Assembly (NCBI GenBank): GCA_949318235.1
Contig: OX439134.1
Location: 16,024,091-16,088,090, forward strand
DNA from: Ecdyonurus torrentis
Lineage: Eukaryota > Arthropoda > Insecta > Ephemeroptera > Heptageniidae
Reading direction: 5' to 3'
DNA: 64,000 nt
The first letter of the stretch is position 1, and every line of letters begins with the position of its first letter. The translations under genes were made by a program, and so were the position numbers. The notes under the pieces were generated by a model. The model was not told where the DNA came from. It did no database searches and saw only the letters and a list, made by a program, of their open reading frames with translations. Below are positions 54,730 to 64,000 of the stretch, piece by piece.

Positions 54730-55222
54730 TTAATAAGTTTAAAACAATATTTAGAAAATAGTTGGTAGAGCACGTTGAATTGAAAATTAATAAAACGCAA
54801 AAATTCTCTAATTTAAATAGTAAATTGGGACTAGGGATCAAATATTCTAGCTTGAGCTAGTTAAATAGTAGACGTTAAAGGGATGGAGGTATATAGTGTC
54901 AAAATAAAATACGATGTGCCTAGCATCTCACGTTCTCACACTACGTCAAAGACACAACATTATTTTATATAATGCTGTTTTATAATGTTGTGTCTTTGAC
55001 GTAGTGTGAGAACGTGAGATGCTAGGCACATCGTATTTTATTTTGACACTATATACCTCCATCCCTTTAACGTCTACTATTTAACTAGCTCAAGCTAGAA
55101 TATTTGATCCCTAGTCCCAATTTACTATTTAAATTAGAGAATTTTCGCGTTTTATTAATTTTCAATTCAACGTGCTCTAATCTCTACCAACTATTTTCTA
55201 AATATTTTTTTAAACTTATTAA
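54730..55222. mobile_element. Family Q near-perfect palindrome between COQ5 exons 3 and 4
   Basis: The left arm (54730 to about 54968) is mirrored by the right arm (about 54988-55222) with very few mismatches. The outer ends read TTAATAAG and CTTATTAA, so a TTAA target is plausible. Related, degraded sequence occurs near 62700-62770 and 63605-63740. Although in a gene intron, it shows no coding capacity. Confidence 0.85.
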
Positions 55223-56017
55223 CATGATTAGTATACTGGTCTTTTTTTTTTATAACGTCAATATTTAAGGAGATACCACCACTTTGAAAAGAAAAGGGTT
55301 AAAAACCTGATACATATAAGTGAAATAAACACATATAAACACTGTGCTAGCTAGTGGAAAACTTGCAAAACACCTGTATACTTTTTTGTTTCCTTGTATA
55401 ACTCAAAGTTGTACAAGGTAACATAGCACTGAACAGAACTCAACGCAGTTCTTTTATTTTGATAGTGGAATCTAGCTCCTTCTATGTCAATTTTATGAAA
55501 AGGACACAATAAAATGCATTTTTTTTTCTTTTTCGGCCATAAGAGGAGACTAGCATTGTCTGTATGCCTCTAGTATTTTTTCCCCTCTGCATAAAATATT
55601 TGCTCCTCAAATGTTAATTTGCCTCATGTCTGAATTAAAGTTTGAGTCTGTAGCTGGCTTGTGAATGTTATACCAAACTTTCTGCCTTTGGAACTAACTA
55701 GCTCCCATGGACGCAATCTAAACCTCATGATTACATTTACTTTCTCTATACAATTAACAACTAATGATGTACACTTGGGATCCTTTAAATCTACCCACCA
55801 AAGTGAAGCCGCTTTCTTATGAAAAAAGTCAAAATGATATTTTAATTGACAGCAGCATTACCAAATTTTACTATAGAGCTGCGGTGTTTGAGTTTGAATT
55901 TGGCAATATGTAGCTTCTTTGAAATTTGTCATCTAAGATGACATTTTCTGTAGAAAGCTGCATCAATTTGATGGGTGTATTTAGAGGATCCAGAGTGTTC
56001 TTAATAAGAACATTTAC

Positions 56018-56259
56018 CTTGTCTATATGGACTACATTTCTAATTCCAAACGCAATGGTATAAGCATCAAAAGTGTTATCTTCAATTTGTGATAGTTTCT
56101 CAGCATCTCCCTGCATCCATTGTATATGAGACAAACCTAATTTTTCTGCTCTCTTACGGCCAACATCCAACATTGCAGCATTGATATCACAAACTACCAG
56201 ATCTCCAGTTGTACCACTTGAATGTTTCTGATGCTGGGAGATACGAAATGCAATGTCAC
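56018..56259 (-). CDS. COQ5: COQ5 exon 3 (core Rossmann methyltransferase fold)
   Basis: This 242-base exon gives residues 113-193. It starts with GDIAFRI, completing SAM motif I. It then carries LVVCDINAAMLDVG (the acidic end of beta-2, which binds the SAM ribose), the GDAEKL segment, and DAYTIAFGIRNV, a near-invariant UbiE/COQ5 block. The loop between GDIAFRI and LVVCDIN is short (about 14 residues), without the long insertion seen in vertebrate COQ5. The acceptor is TATTTTCAG| and the donor is GACAAG|GTAAAT, in phase 0. Confidence 0.95.
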
Positions 56260-57142
56260 CTGAAAATATTGATAAGAATGGTTTAGAAATCACCATACTT
56301 TTTTCTATAGGATAAGTTTGAATGATAATATGTGTGTTTGTAAACCTGTACATTATGTGGTTGTAATTTTTTCAACTTCCCAAAATACAGCCAAGCCTAT
56401 TTTGACTTTATTTCCCTATAAATTCATTATGCATACAATTAAAATTAAATACCCATAAAACCTCTATTTAAATTAGTTTCAGCCCTATTTATACCCTATT
56501 TTAAATTAAAGTAAAATTGTACAGTATCTAATTCACAACTTGCATTGCCACAGGGATTTTCATTGTTGAGAAAAATTGGTGATCAAATTTGTTCACATAT
56601 CCTACTGTAATGCACGTTGTGAATTGTTGTGAATTGCTACACAACTTCACATAATCTTCACATAATAAAAAGGCAAGGGTCATTAGGTCGTTCGCTGGCA
56701 AGGGTCATTGTTAATTTTATATACATTTGACCTGGTATAAAGCTTACTATGATAAATATAGTTTTTTAAATTTTGAATTGCTCACTCCGTAATCTTTAAA
56801 ACACTTCACACATCACCATAAAGTAAAAAGTACAGATCAAAATGTATTTAATGTAAACAAGAGCGAGTCAAAGGAACAAGGTGAAAAATGTGCATAAAGT
56901 TGACTCCAAATAAGGGGCTGGGTTTTGCCAGATTTTTCAGTTTCTCATCTTGACCTTTCAAATGTGGCAATAAAATGACACTTTGGGTCCATTCTTTAAA
57001 AACTCAGCATCAAGAAACTGTAATTTTGAAGGTAATATCAACCCTTATTTGGAGTTAACTTTGCACACACATCATGGTGATGTACGAATAAAGTTTTTTT
57101 TTTTTTTTTTTTTTTTACGTGTGGATGATTGATGATTAATAA

Positions 57143-57314
<172 letters not shown>

Positions 57315-57323
57315 ATTACATAC

Positions 57324-57473
57324 CTGTTCCTCCAGCAACATCCAATATTTTAGAATTAGCCGTTGGCGAAAGTCGATGTACAAAAATATCTTTCCATATT
57401 CTGTGAATTCCTAAACTCATTGCATCATTCATTTTATCATAGGTCGTTGCTACATCCTCAAATACTCCATATA
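57324..57473 (-). CDS. COQ5: COQ5 exon 2 (UbiE signature 1, start of SAM motif I)
   Basis: This 150-base exon gives residues 63-112 and the first base of Gly113. It contains [16 protein letters not shown], a match to UbiE/COQ5 signature 1 (Y-D-x-M-N...S-x3-H-x2-W), and ends in [10 protein letters not shown], the glycine-rich SAM-binding loop. The acceptor reads TATGTTCCAG| and the donor ACAG|GTATGT on the sense strand. The loop is split across the intron (GGT-G|GT). Only about 12 bases after the donor, the intron enters a ~165-bp (CT)n tract on the sense strand (57146-57311). That position is unusual and may matter for splicing or for assembly. Confidence 0.95.
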
Positions 57474-58006
57474 CTGGAACATAATAAATTAACAAAATTA
57501 TTATTAATTTTAAATTATTTTTATTTAATGTACTGTATCTTAATGACATCGTAAGGTAATTTAATGAAAACTGAAAAAAAAAATATATATATTATATAGG
57601 CCTATAGAAAAAAAAAAGTAATAACATACGGTAGTACTGCATTATATAATATAACTTTATGGTAATACCCATATCTCCTGGAACTAATGCAGCTATTGGG
57701 ATGAAACTAAAAATTTGGATACCAACTACAAATTGGACTTGATGGTGGTATCAAAATTGCTTTGTTCATGGCCCCTGTTTTTTTTTTTTTTTTTTTTTTT
57801 TGTGATCAGGATCTTGAAAAAAAAATAAAGATCACATGAAGATCATATTGAATGCGGGACTGCGCATTTTTTGGGGGCAAGGTAACAGCTAGATTACAAA
57901 CAATCCTAATATTTCTGAGTGCCATTATTGAGATTTTTGTTTTGTTTTTTTCATTCAAAAGGCTTAAAATGGCTTAATTTTAAATTAAATCATTCAGATC
58001 ATATGG

Positions 58007-58133
58007 TACAGCTCTGGCCAAAAGTTCCTGAATGATTTGCATAGGCAACTCGTAACCACCCTATGTTATCTATGTTATGAGAAAACGCAGTGGCCACCGC
58101 TGCCCTGTTCAGGAACTTTTGTCCAGAGCTGTA
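58007..58133. mobile_element. Tc1/mariner-type MITE in COQ5 intron 1
   Basis: The element is TA-flanked, starting CAGCTCTGGCCAAAAGTTCC and ending in GGAACTTTTGTCCAGAGCTG. CAG...GGCCAAAAGT ends are characteristic of Tc1-like transposons. At about 127 bp it is far too short to code for a transposase. Confidence 0.85.
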
Positions 58134-58643
58134 CATAATAATAATAAAACTGCTATCGGATTTGTTATTTGAATCACAATCTGGATTATTGGATATAAAT
58201 GGATAATTTTAACAGTTTTTAGATCTGGACGAGAGCTGTATCTAATTACAGTATACCCCGCCTATTCCGCTATAGCTAAACCACCTACCGACTGCCGATT
58301 ACCTGTTAAACTCAGGTAAGGCCTTTATACCTTTCTATGATGTTAAATGAGTGAGCCTTTGTAAGTAATTATTGCTATGGTACTGTAGATGCTGTTAGTA
58401 AACCCTATCTGTTTTCTGCTACTAAAATGACAATCAACTTTACAAGTTTATTCAGATAAAAAAAAAAAAAATCCAGATAAGTGGGAAAATGGAGAAAATA
58501 TGGACCTGCTCGGAACTGATTTTCTAAACTCCCACCACCCCTGAAAGTAAGATTTTTTTTTTATTTGTTTGCAATCCAAATAAAATTGAGTACCTACACA
58601 AAAACTGGATTTCTTGCGTTCTATTGGATAATGGATATGGTCC

Positions 58644-58941
58644 TATAGACCCCTTTCACGTCCTTGCGCTTTGTCGCCATGTTTGTGGTGCCTAATGCAT
58701 TGTCCAGCATAGGGGAAACATCATTTCTCCTAATTTTTCACATAAAAAGAGTTTATTTCAACTGAACGAATTTTTCTCATATTCTCCGAGCTTATTAGAA
58801 GCTATAGAAATAAGTCTTTGATTGAGGTTTGAAGCTTCCTTTGCTATTAAAAAAAATAAAAATGACGTTTTTCCTATGCTGGCCTATGTATTCCTGACCA
58901 GCGAAATGGCGGCTCTTAAATATGAGTGCAACCGGTCTATA
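58644..58941. mobile_element. Family W MITE copy 2, in COQ5 intron 1
   Basis: It is inverted relative to copy 1. Ends are TATAGACCCCTTTCACG and GCAACCGGTCTATA, and the CGCTTTGTCGCCATGTTTG and TCCTATGCTGGCC segments are shared. Confidence 0.84.
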
Positions 58942-59433
58942 TATATATATATATATGTACACATAATGGTATAACAGGTAGCCATCTAAGATCAAGATTA
59001 ATTTAAAGAACCAATCAACTGTTTTGACAGTGAAAAATTTTGGTCCATTTTTTTTTTTTCTTTATCTTATATGAGCGATTTAAATTTCTTGGTCCTTGCA
59101 GTAGCAGTAGTTTCCTCAAAAATCGGATGGGTGTCACGAAATTACCACGCGACGCGACACACGTATGTACAACATACATATGTACAGTATAAAATATGTC
59201 AAAGGAAATTAGGGGTCTATGTATGTATGTATGTATGTACATACATCCCATAAGTTTTTTGAGAAATTTACTGTAGATCTGGACCGAAAAATTTAAATCA
59301 CGCGTACATAGATAATCCAATTTTACATGTTTTAAGACGATAAAAATATATTACCAAAATTTTCAAACGTAAAAAATAGCAAAATATAATTAAAACAGCA
59401 GCGAGATTTCGTGTGATATGATAGCACCATTAC

Positions 59434-59620
59434 CTTTTTCAGCCTTTTCACTTTCTTTAACCGTCTGGAATCCGAAGTGTGTATCTTGTTGGGTAGAATA
59501 TTGTGTGTTGTTTTGATTTTCTGCATTTTGAGTTGAATATAAAGCTTTTTTAATATTAAATTTACAATTTTTTCTAAAAACAAACCGGAGATTTTTTAAA
59601 CAGCTGGTCATTGTAAACAT
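59434..59620 (-). CDS. COQ5: COQ5 exon 1 (start codon and mitochondrial presequence)
   Basis: This exon encodes 62 residues plus one base. The first ATG is at 59618-59620 (MFTMTSCLKN...). A second in-frame ATG three codons on (59609-59611) has A at -3 and could be used as well. Residues 1-30 are rich in Lys and Arg with no acidic residue and end near ALYST, as in a mitochondrial targeting presequence. Residues 31-62 are polar and poorly conserved, as usual between the presequence and the methyltransferase fold. The exon ends GAAAAAG|GTAATG on the sense strand, a good donor, in phase 1. The continuation into exon 2 restores K-V-Y-G-V-F-E, matching the KVY-VFE segment of other COQ5 proteins. 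I chose this start because it is the first Met upstream of the presequence. Confidence 0.9.
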
Positions 59621-59720
59621 TGCGCTTTTCGACTGTTAGTGGCGGGAAGCGGGAAGATAAAAACTGAGGAAACGCTCGGCGCTCGGGAGGGGAAAAGCAT
59701 GATATCATGTAAAGCAAGAA
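59621..59720 (-). promoter_or_regulatory. Putative COQ5 promoter / 5-prime UTR, GC-rich patch
   Basis: Directly upstream of the COQ5 ATG is the only clearly GC-rich non-coding patch near the gene (about 59633-59700). It contains GGCGGGAA on the plus strand (59641-59648), a good E2F-type site (TTCCCGCC on the gene strand), and several CpGs. No TATA box is placed convincingly. Promoter assignment is inferred from position and composition. Confidence 0.45.
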
Positions 59721-60378
59721 AGAGTTGAAAGTTGTGGAAATCAATAACGTCAATAACTAGGCCAAAGGTAAGTGCTATTAGCTTATCCTGAAAAAAATTA
59801 TACAATGTATGCATTATGCATAATAAATTTAGTCGTATATCGTATCATATCGTATGGGATCCATATCAGTTTCAAATGTTTGGCAATGGAGTTTTTCTCT
59901 GAAATTTGTTTTATAGATGCTGCGATCACTTATTAAAACGACAACAATACATTACTTTTACTTTTTATTATTCCAAAGTGTACAAAATATATTTTCAGAA
60001 TATATAACTCTATTTTTATGCATATATTTTTATAGACTTAAAAATGTACAATTAATAAAATATAGGTATGTTTTAAAATAGTTTACTCAATTTTATAAAG
60101 TTCACAAAAATTATATTGCAGTTAACATTAACCATAAAGTAAATATCTTAATTAAAAAATAATCCTTAACATCTAAAGATGCATTGCATTCACATGGTCT
60201 TAAATTATTTGTTATATAATTTATTTGCGCAGCAAATTAAATGAATTTCCCCATTTAAAACAATATGATCATTTTATAATTTGCTGCACAAAGTTTATAA
60301 CAAATTTAAGAATATGCATGCATTTATTACTAATTTATTTGTTTTAACTTTGTGCAGCAAAATATTTATTCCAATTAA

Positions 60379-60416
<38 letters not shown>

Positions 60417-60568
60417 TTTTATATTTAGTGCACAACGTTACAACAAATATGAATATTAAGTGTATGCATCTTAATGATATAATAGCCAGCTGTACCTAAA
60501 ACATAAAATATATCTTCCTTTACTAATCATGTGATGGGGCTAGCATACATTATTACATGTACACTTAT

Positions 60569-60760
60569 CGATGTTTACCCGTCGAAGTGAACGAACAACA
60601 CTTTACAAATTTCACTCAAAATGAACGATCTGCGTTTGGCGCTTCTACGCGTTTTAACATGAGAACTAGATGGAGGAACTTGGAAATTGTAAAGTGTAGA
60701 ACGTTCATTTTTCCCCAATTTTGTAAAGTGTAGTTCGTTCACTTTGACGGGTAAGCATCG
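60569..60760. mobile_element. Inverted-repeat element S, between DNA2 and COQ5
   Basis: CGATGTTTACCCGTCGAAGT at the left and ACTTTGACGGGTAAGCATCG at the right, with CGTTC...AACACTTTACAAA inner arms. The single copy seen lies in the intergenic spacer. Confidence 0.7.
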
Positions 60761-60907
60761 CTATATCGCTCAACTCTTTTCATAGCCCCACAAGTTAGGG
60801 TGAAAAAAAAAAAAAAAAAAAAAAAAAGAAAAAAGAAAAAAGAAAAAAAAGGTGTAGTTTACCTATATGTTTGTTTTAAGTTAACAGTACCCCACCCGCA
60901 CCCCCCA

Positions 60908-61063
60908 CCCAGTAAACCACCACTTTTCACATGTAGATTGCAAGTACTTGTTCAATTCAAGAATGTCATTACCAGCTCACGTCAAGTCACAGGTACTGAC
61001 GCTCTTGAATCGGACAAGTATTTGCAATCTACATGTGAAAGGAAAAAACTGTGGTTTACTGGG
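60908..61063. mobile_element. Inverted-repeat element T, between DNA2 and COQ5
   Basis: CCCAGTAAACCACCACTTTT is mirrored at the right by ACTGTGGTTTACTGGG, and TTCACATGTAGATTGCAAGT pairs with TTTGCAATCTACATGTGAAA. The single copy seen lies 150 bp beyond the DNA2 stop. Confidence 0.75.
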
Positions 61064-61141
61064 CCTTCTTAATGAATTAGGAACACACACTTTGTCAGTG
61101 TAGAGTATCTTGTATCTCAGCTCTTTAGAAGAGAAATATAT

Positions 61142-61160
61142 CCTATTTATTTATTTATTA
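61142..61160 (-). terminator. Candidate DNA2 polyadenylation signal
   Basis: The plus-strand run TATTTATTTATTATT reads as overlapping AATAAA on the gene strand, 60-75 bases beyond the DNA2 stop codon. Such A/T repeats are common in this window, so the assignment rests on position only. Confidence 0.4.
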
Positions 61161-61216
61161 TTATTATTATTTGTAGATCCAAGGTTTACACTCTAAGCCG
61201 ACAACTTGAACACTAT

Positions 61217-61450
61217 TTAAGTCAACTTTTCTTTCAACTCATTGAATTCCTGAGTTAATTGTTCCCAGTTGAAGCCTCTCTCTCCTTCAGTCAAAGTTAC
61301 CAGCTGTTCATCAGTGAGAGCTTCAAACATCTTTGAGAATGGAGCATAACATTTCAGAGTGTCCACGTCTCCAACTATGATGATCTTAACTCGAGCACGG
61401 GACAGAGCAACTGTCAGACGTTTAGGGTCGTTCAATATACCACCTTGCTT
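61217..61450 (-). CDS. DNA2: DNA2 helicase/nuclease, terminal coding exon
   Basis: This exon encodes the C-terminal 77 residues and a TAA stop at 61217-61219. It begins KQGGILNDPKRLTVALSRAR and then gives VKIIIVGDVDTLKCYAPF. LTVALSRAR is SF1B helicase motif VI, including the arginine finger region, and corresponds to the LNVAITRAK stretch of DNA2. DNA2 processes Okazaki flaps and resects double-strand breaks using its helicase and a RecB-type nuclease; only the helicase tail is in this window. The acceptor reads GTGAATAG|AAG. Signals resembling AATAAA lie on this strand at about 61143-61158. Another UPF1-like helicase is possible, but the GGILND...L-C-Y-P/A-P arrangement and the length to the stop favour DNA2. 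Confidence 0.82.
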   Translation of the reverse strand, partial: KQGGILNDPKRLTVALSRARVKIIIVGDVDTLKCYAPFSKMFEALTDEQLVTLTEGERGFNWEQLTQEFNELKEKLT

Positions 61451-61598
61451 CTATTCACAACAAAAGACGTGAAATTTAGTATTATTATTATTGTTGTAGG
61501 TCTGGTTAAAGAGGAGCCTATAGATAGATGAAAAGAAGACTAATAGGGTTTATATAATTAATTAGGAAAGTTTAAACCATTTCAGTTTGAATATGTAA

Positions 61599-61709
61599 TC
61601 AAAGAAAGGATAGGAGAAACCAACAAGCGCCTTTTACCATGATGAGGTTGGGTGAAAAGACTTTCACCAAGCTAAGGCACTTGTTGGTTTCTCCTATCCT
61701 TTCTTTGAA
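61599..61709. mobile_element. Inverted-repeat element U, in a DNA2 intron
   Basis: TCAAAGAAAGGATAGGAGAA at the left and TTCTCCTATCCTTTCTTTGA at the right are perfect complements, followed inward by ACCAACAAGCGCC and GGCACTTGTTGGT. A half-like sequence is at about 53808-53838. Confidence 0.75.
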
Positions 61710-62152
61710 AAATAGGCTATATTGAAAATATAGCAAACGAAACAAAAGCACAGCAGGCAGCAACAGTAACAAAGTGCTAGCAGATGACTTTGTGTTGCAG
61801 TCTCAAATTAACATGCTTTTTTTTTTATGACGGAGTGAAGTAGTTACAACTGGAGTTATAATTTATTTCAAAATTGAAGTTTTTATTTTAGTTTACTCAA
61901 AATCTTGAACATTAGCTTTGAGACTCAATATAATATGCAGTAAAATTTTCAGTATTTAAAAGAGATTCTAGCTCCAGTTATAATTACTTAATTCCTCCAT
62001 TAGAGAATACTTTAAAGCAAGACAGGAACACAAAAACTATTATGTAAAGGTACAAAATGTAAGCGATAGTGCAGGAAAGGAACCCAAGTGATCTTAAAAG
62101 TGGGAGGTGCTATAAAAATACACTTAAGAAAAATATTATAATAAAAAAATAC

Positions 62153-62347
62153 CTTAGGCGAATCTTCTAATTGTGGGAAACTTCGTACACAAGTGAGAAG
62201 TGCAATGTTCTTATCCTTGCCTTGGAATTGATCAATAGTTGAGACTTCCAACTGATCTCCATGATCTTGAAGTGTAAGGTTGCGAAGTAGGTTTGCTTGA
62301 GCTCGGAATGGAGACATCACACCAACATCATCCATTTTTACACCTCC
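62153..62347 (-). CDS. DNA2: DNA2 exon with helicase motifs IV-V
   Basis: This 195-base, phase 0-0 exon encodes 65 residues. It starts GGVKMDDVGVMSPFRAQANL, where VGVMSPFRAQ corresponds to the IGIIAPYRQQ region (motif IV) of DNA2. It continues with VSTIDQFQGKDKNIALLT, the motif V region (TVDKYQGRDKSI in DNA2), and ends SFPQLEDSPK. The acceptor is CCCTGCAG| and the donor CCTAAG|GTATTT. Intron lengths are 702 bp downstream and 919 bp upstream. Confidence 0.85.
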
Positions 62348-62434
62348 CTGCAGGGATATGAAAATAATTAGACTTTTTAAGTGCATATTAGATGAAATAA
62401 ATTAGTTAAAACTTATATCTTTTAGCTTCTATAT

Positions 62435-62565
62435 TATTGACTAATAAAGAAACGACTGTTTTGAGTCTGACTTTAAGCAATTTCGCTTACATCCGCTACT
62501 GTTTAGACATACTGCACATGAGTAGTAAGTCGACAACAAAACAGTTGTTCCTTTATCAGTCAATA
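62435..62565. mobile_element. Family V element, copy 3, in a DNA2 intron
   Basis: It runs from TATTGACTAATAAAGAAACG to GTTGTTCCTTTATCAGTCAA followed by TA. The centre is shorter than in copy 1. It sits in the 919-bp intron between the DNA2 exons. Confidence 0.8.
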
Positions 62566-63266
62566 CTCTTGATTTTATGACATGCTCACAACAGTCAGTT
62601 TAATAGCAGCCATCAACATAGATTAAGGTATTTAATTTTGAACCTCTTGATTTAGATATTAACAGAGTACACTAGTATTTTTGCTTGAGTTTAACGGGTA
62701 AATAGAAGAAAGATTAGAGCACATTAAATTAAAAATTATTAAAATGTAAAAATTCTCAAATTTGAGATATTATTATTATTTTTTTTACATCTCATCTTGT
62801 TATTTCATAGAAATCAAATGAGGAGATTTTATCACGGGGAAAAAAAAAAAAAAAAAAAAAAAAAACATTGATTTTGTTGCGAACTAAATGTCTATCTCGT
62901 TTTTTGTCACCGTAAGCAAAATGTCCATCTCGTTCCCGAACATCATGGAGATGGCGCTTGAGATAGACATTTGGCTTCGTGATACAAAAAATCGAGATAG
63001 ACATTTTGTTCGCAACAAGATCGATATATATGGTAGGTTTAGAAATAAGATTGGGGGATGGGCGATAGTAATGCACTTACTTTTAGACTGAGATACCATA
63101 CAGGTACACCGTGGCATCCCTATGAGTATAAGCTCATTACAATCTCCCATTTTCCAATTTTTCCTAACATATCTATGTGTTTTTCTATCAAATCTTTTGA
63201 TAATCAATTATTGCAAAGTCAAATTTTACTTAATATTTATAAATTTTGGAAGAGATGATCACTGAC

Positions 63267-63428
63267 CTGCTTAAACGTATCTAGAATCTTGAGTATGACA
63301 GAAGCTTCTCTCACATTCACTCCTTCTTCAACTTTTATTGATTGTGGTTTGTATCCTGTGTCCAGGAACACCACAGAATGTACAGGAAGTAAGGACAAAA
63401 CTTCTACCATCCATGCTGCACTGTCATC
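63267..63428 (-). CDS. DNA2: DNA2 exon upstream of motif IV
   Basis: This 162-base, phase 0-0 exon encodes 54 residues. It begins DDSAAWMVEVLSLLPVHSVV and contains VFLDTGYKP, equivalent to the VCFLNTD segment before motif IV. It then has EGVNVREASVILKIL, equivalent to the GGVSNVTEAKLIVFL helix of DNA2. The acceptor is AATTTTAG| and the donor AAGCAG|GTCAGT. Earlier exons (nuclease domain, motifs I-III) lie beyond position 64000, so the gene is partial. Confidence 0.82.
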
Positions 63429-63761
63429 CTAAAATTTTGCAAATTACATGTGAAATTATTTATTTACTAGCTAAGTAGCGCAACGCAAATCCAAATACAT
63501 ACACTGAATATAATAGAAAGTGTAGAAATTAGTAGATAGAAAACTGAAAATCAATAAAAATTAAAGATTTTTTTTTTTTTTTTTTTATATAGGCCTATAT
63601 ATACAGTAAAATTTGGGACTTGGGACCAAAAAAGCACTAGTCAATGCTAGAACATTTTGGTCCCAAGTTCCAATTTACTATATAAATTAGAGAATCTTTG
63701 CATACATATTATAACCTATCATTTTCAATTCAACATGAAAGTAACATGGGGGTCTTATGGG

Positions 63762-63801
<40 letters not shown>

Positions 63802-64000
63802 AAAAAACATTTCAAGTAACAAGCAACTCTCTAAATTGCCATACCATGATGCATTACTATTCAAAATACAGTAATTAATACTAAAAAAAAAAAAAAAAAA
63901 AAAAAAACTGCTTATGCGACTTCTTATTTTTTTTATTAGCGAAAGTGCTCATAATTTTATTGTAATGGACATATCGATGTTGTTGCAAGCAATATGTGTA

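Noticed and set aside
61217..63428. Alternative identity as UPF1, SMUBP-2 or another SF1B helicase
   Set aside because: The motif IV-VI sequence and short tail after motif VI fit DNA2 better. A definitive call needs the nuclease domain beyond the window.

Overview
This is an AT-rich (roughly 70% by eye), repeat-loaded animal nuclear window. It carries parts of two protein-coding genes, both on the minus strand. Spliceosomal GT-AG introns, conserved metazoan proteins, pure (GA)n/(CT)n, (TA)n and homopolymer tracts, and dozens of short inverted-repeat transposons all point to a metazoan. The COQ5 protein reads most like arthropod COQ5, for example the Trp-Tyr-Asp-Gln-Tyr-Ser-Phe stretch and the [13 protein letters not shown] stretch. 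A SINE carries a box B and a GCGAATGCCGG-type motif that I associate with arthropod SINEs. I therefore favour an arthropod, perhaps an insect, but cannot name the species.

Genes. At 61217-63428 (minus) are the last three coding exons of a UPF1-like SF1 helicase, best explained as DNA2; the rest lies beyond position 64000. Downstream on the same strand, 1.6 kb away, COQ5 (2-methoxy-6-polyprenyl-1,4-benzoquinol methylase of ubiquinone synthesis) starts at 59620. Five COQ5 exons are visible: 59434-59620, 57324-57473, 56018-56259, 54108-54196 and 10870-10981. Splice phases are compatible at every junction and give 260 residues. About 40 C-terminal residues are missing; their exon is not recognisable at 1-10869 and probably lies off the window. 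The fourth and fifth exons are separated by a 43-kb intron, which makes up two thirds of the window.

Repeats. The large intron, and the sequence on either side of it, hold many non-autonomous DNA transposons (MITEs) in recurring families. I use letters here for convenience. Families A (ten copies, ~320-360 bp), B (five), C (three full and one partial), F and probably Q sit between TTAA tetranucleotides, the target-site duplication typical of piggyBac-type elements. Families D (about nine copies) and W (two copies) have TATAG-type ends. M and P have TIRs with 8-bp duplications, as hAT elements do. Two short elements have TA-CAG ends, as Tc1/mariner elements do. R and V have inverted ends next to TA. 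There is also a 2.4-kb foldback with ~875-bp arms (33123-35486), an almost perfect ~490-bp palindrome (54730-55222), one tRNA-type SINE, and more than 20 long microsatellites.

No autonomous transposase, RNA gene, CRISPR array or bacterial-type system is visible. Open reading frames elsewhere are products of simple repeats or MITE palindromes. The most notable features are the TTAA-MITE assemblage (with one nested insertion that shows its own empty site), the recurrence of TGACGTCA in unrelated MITE families, the intronic long hairpin, and the scale of the COQ5 intron.
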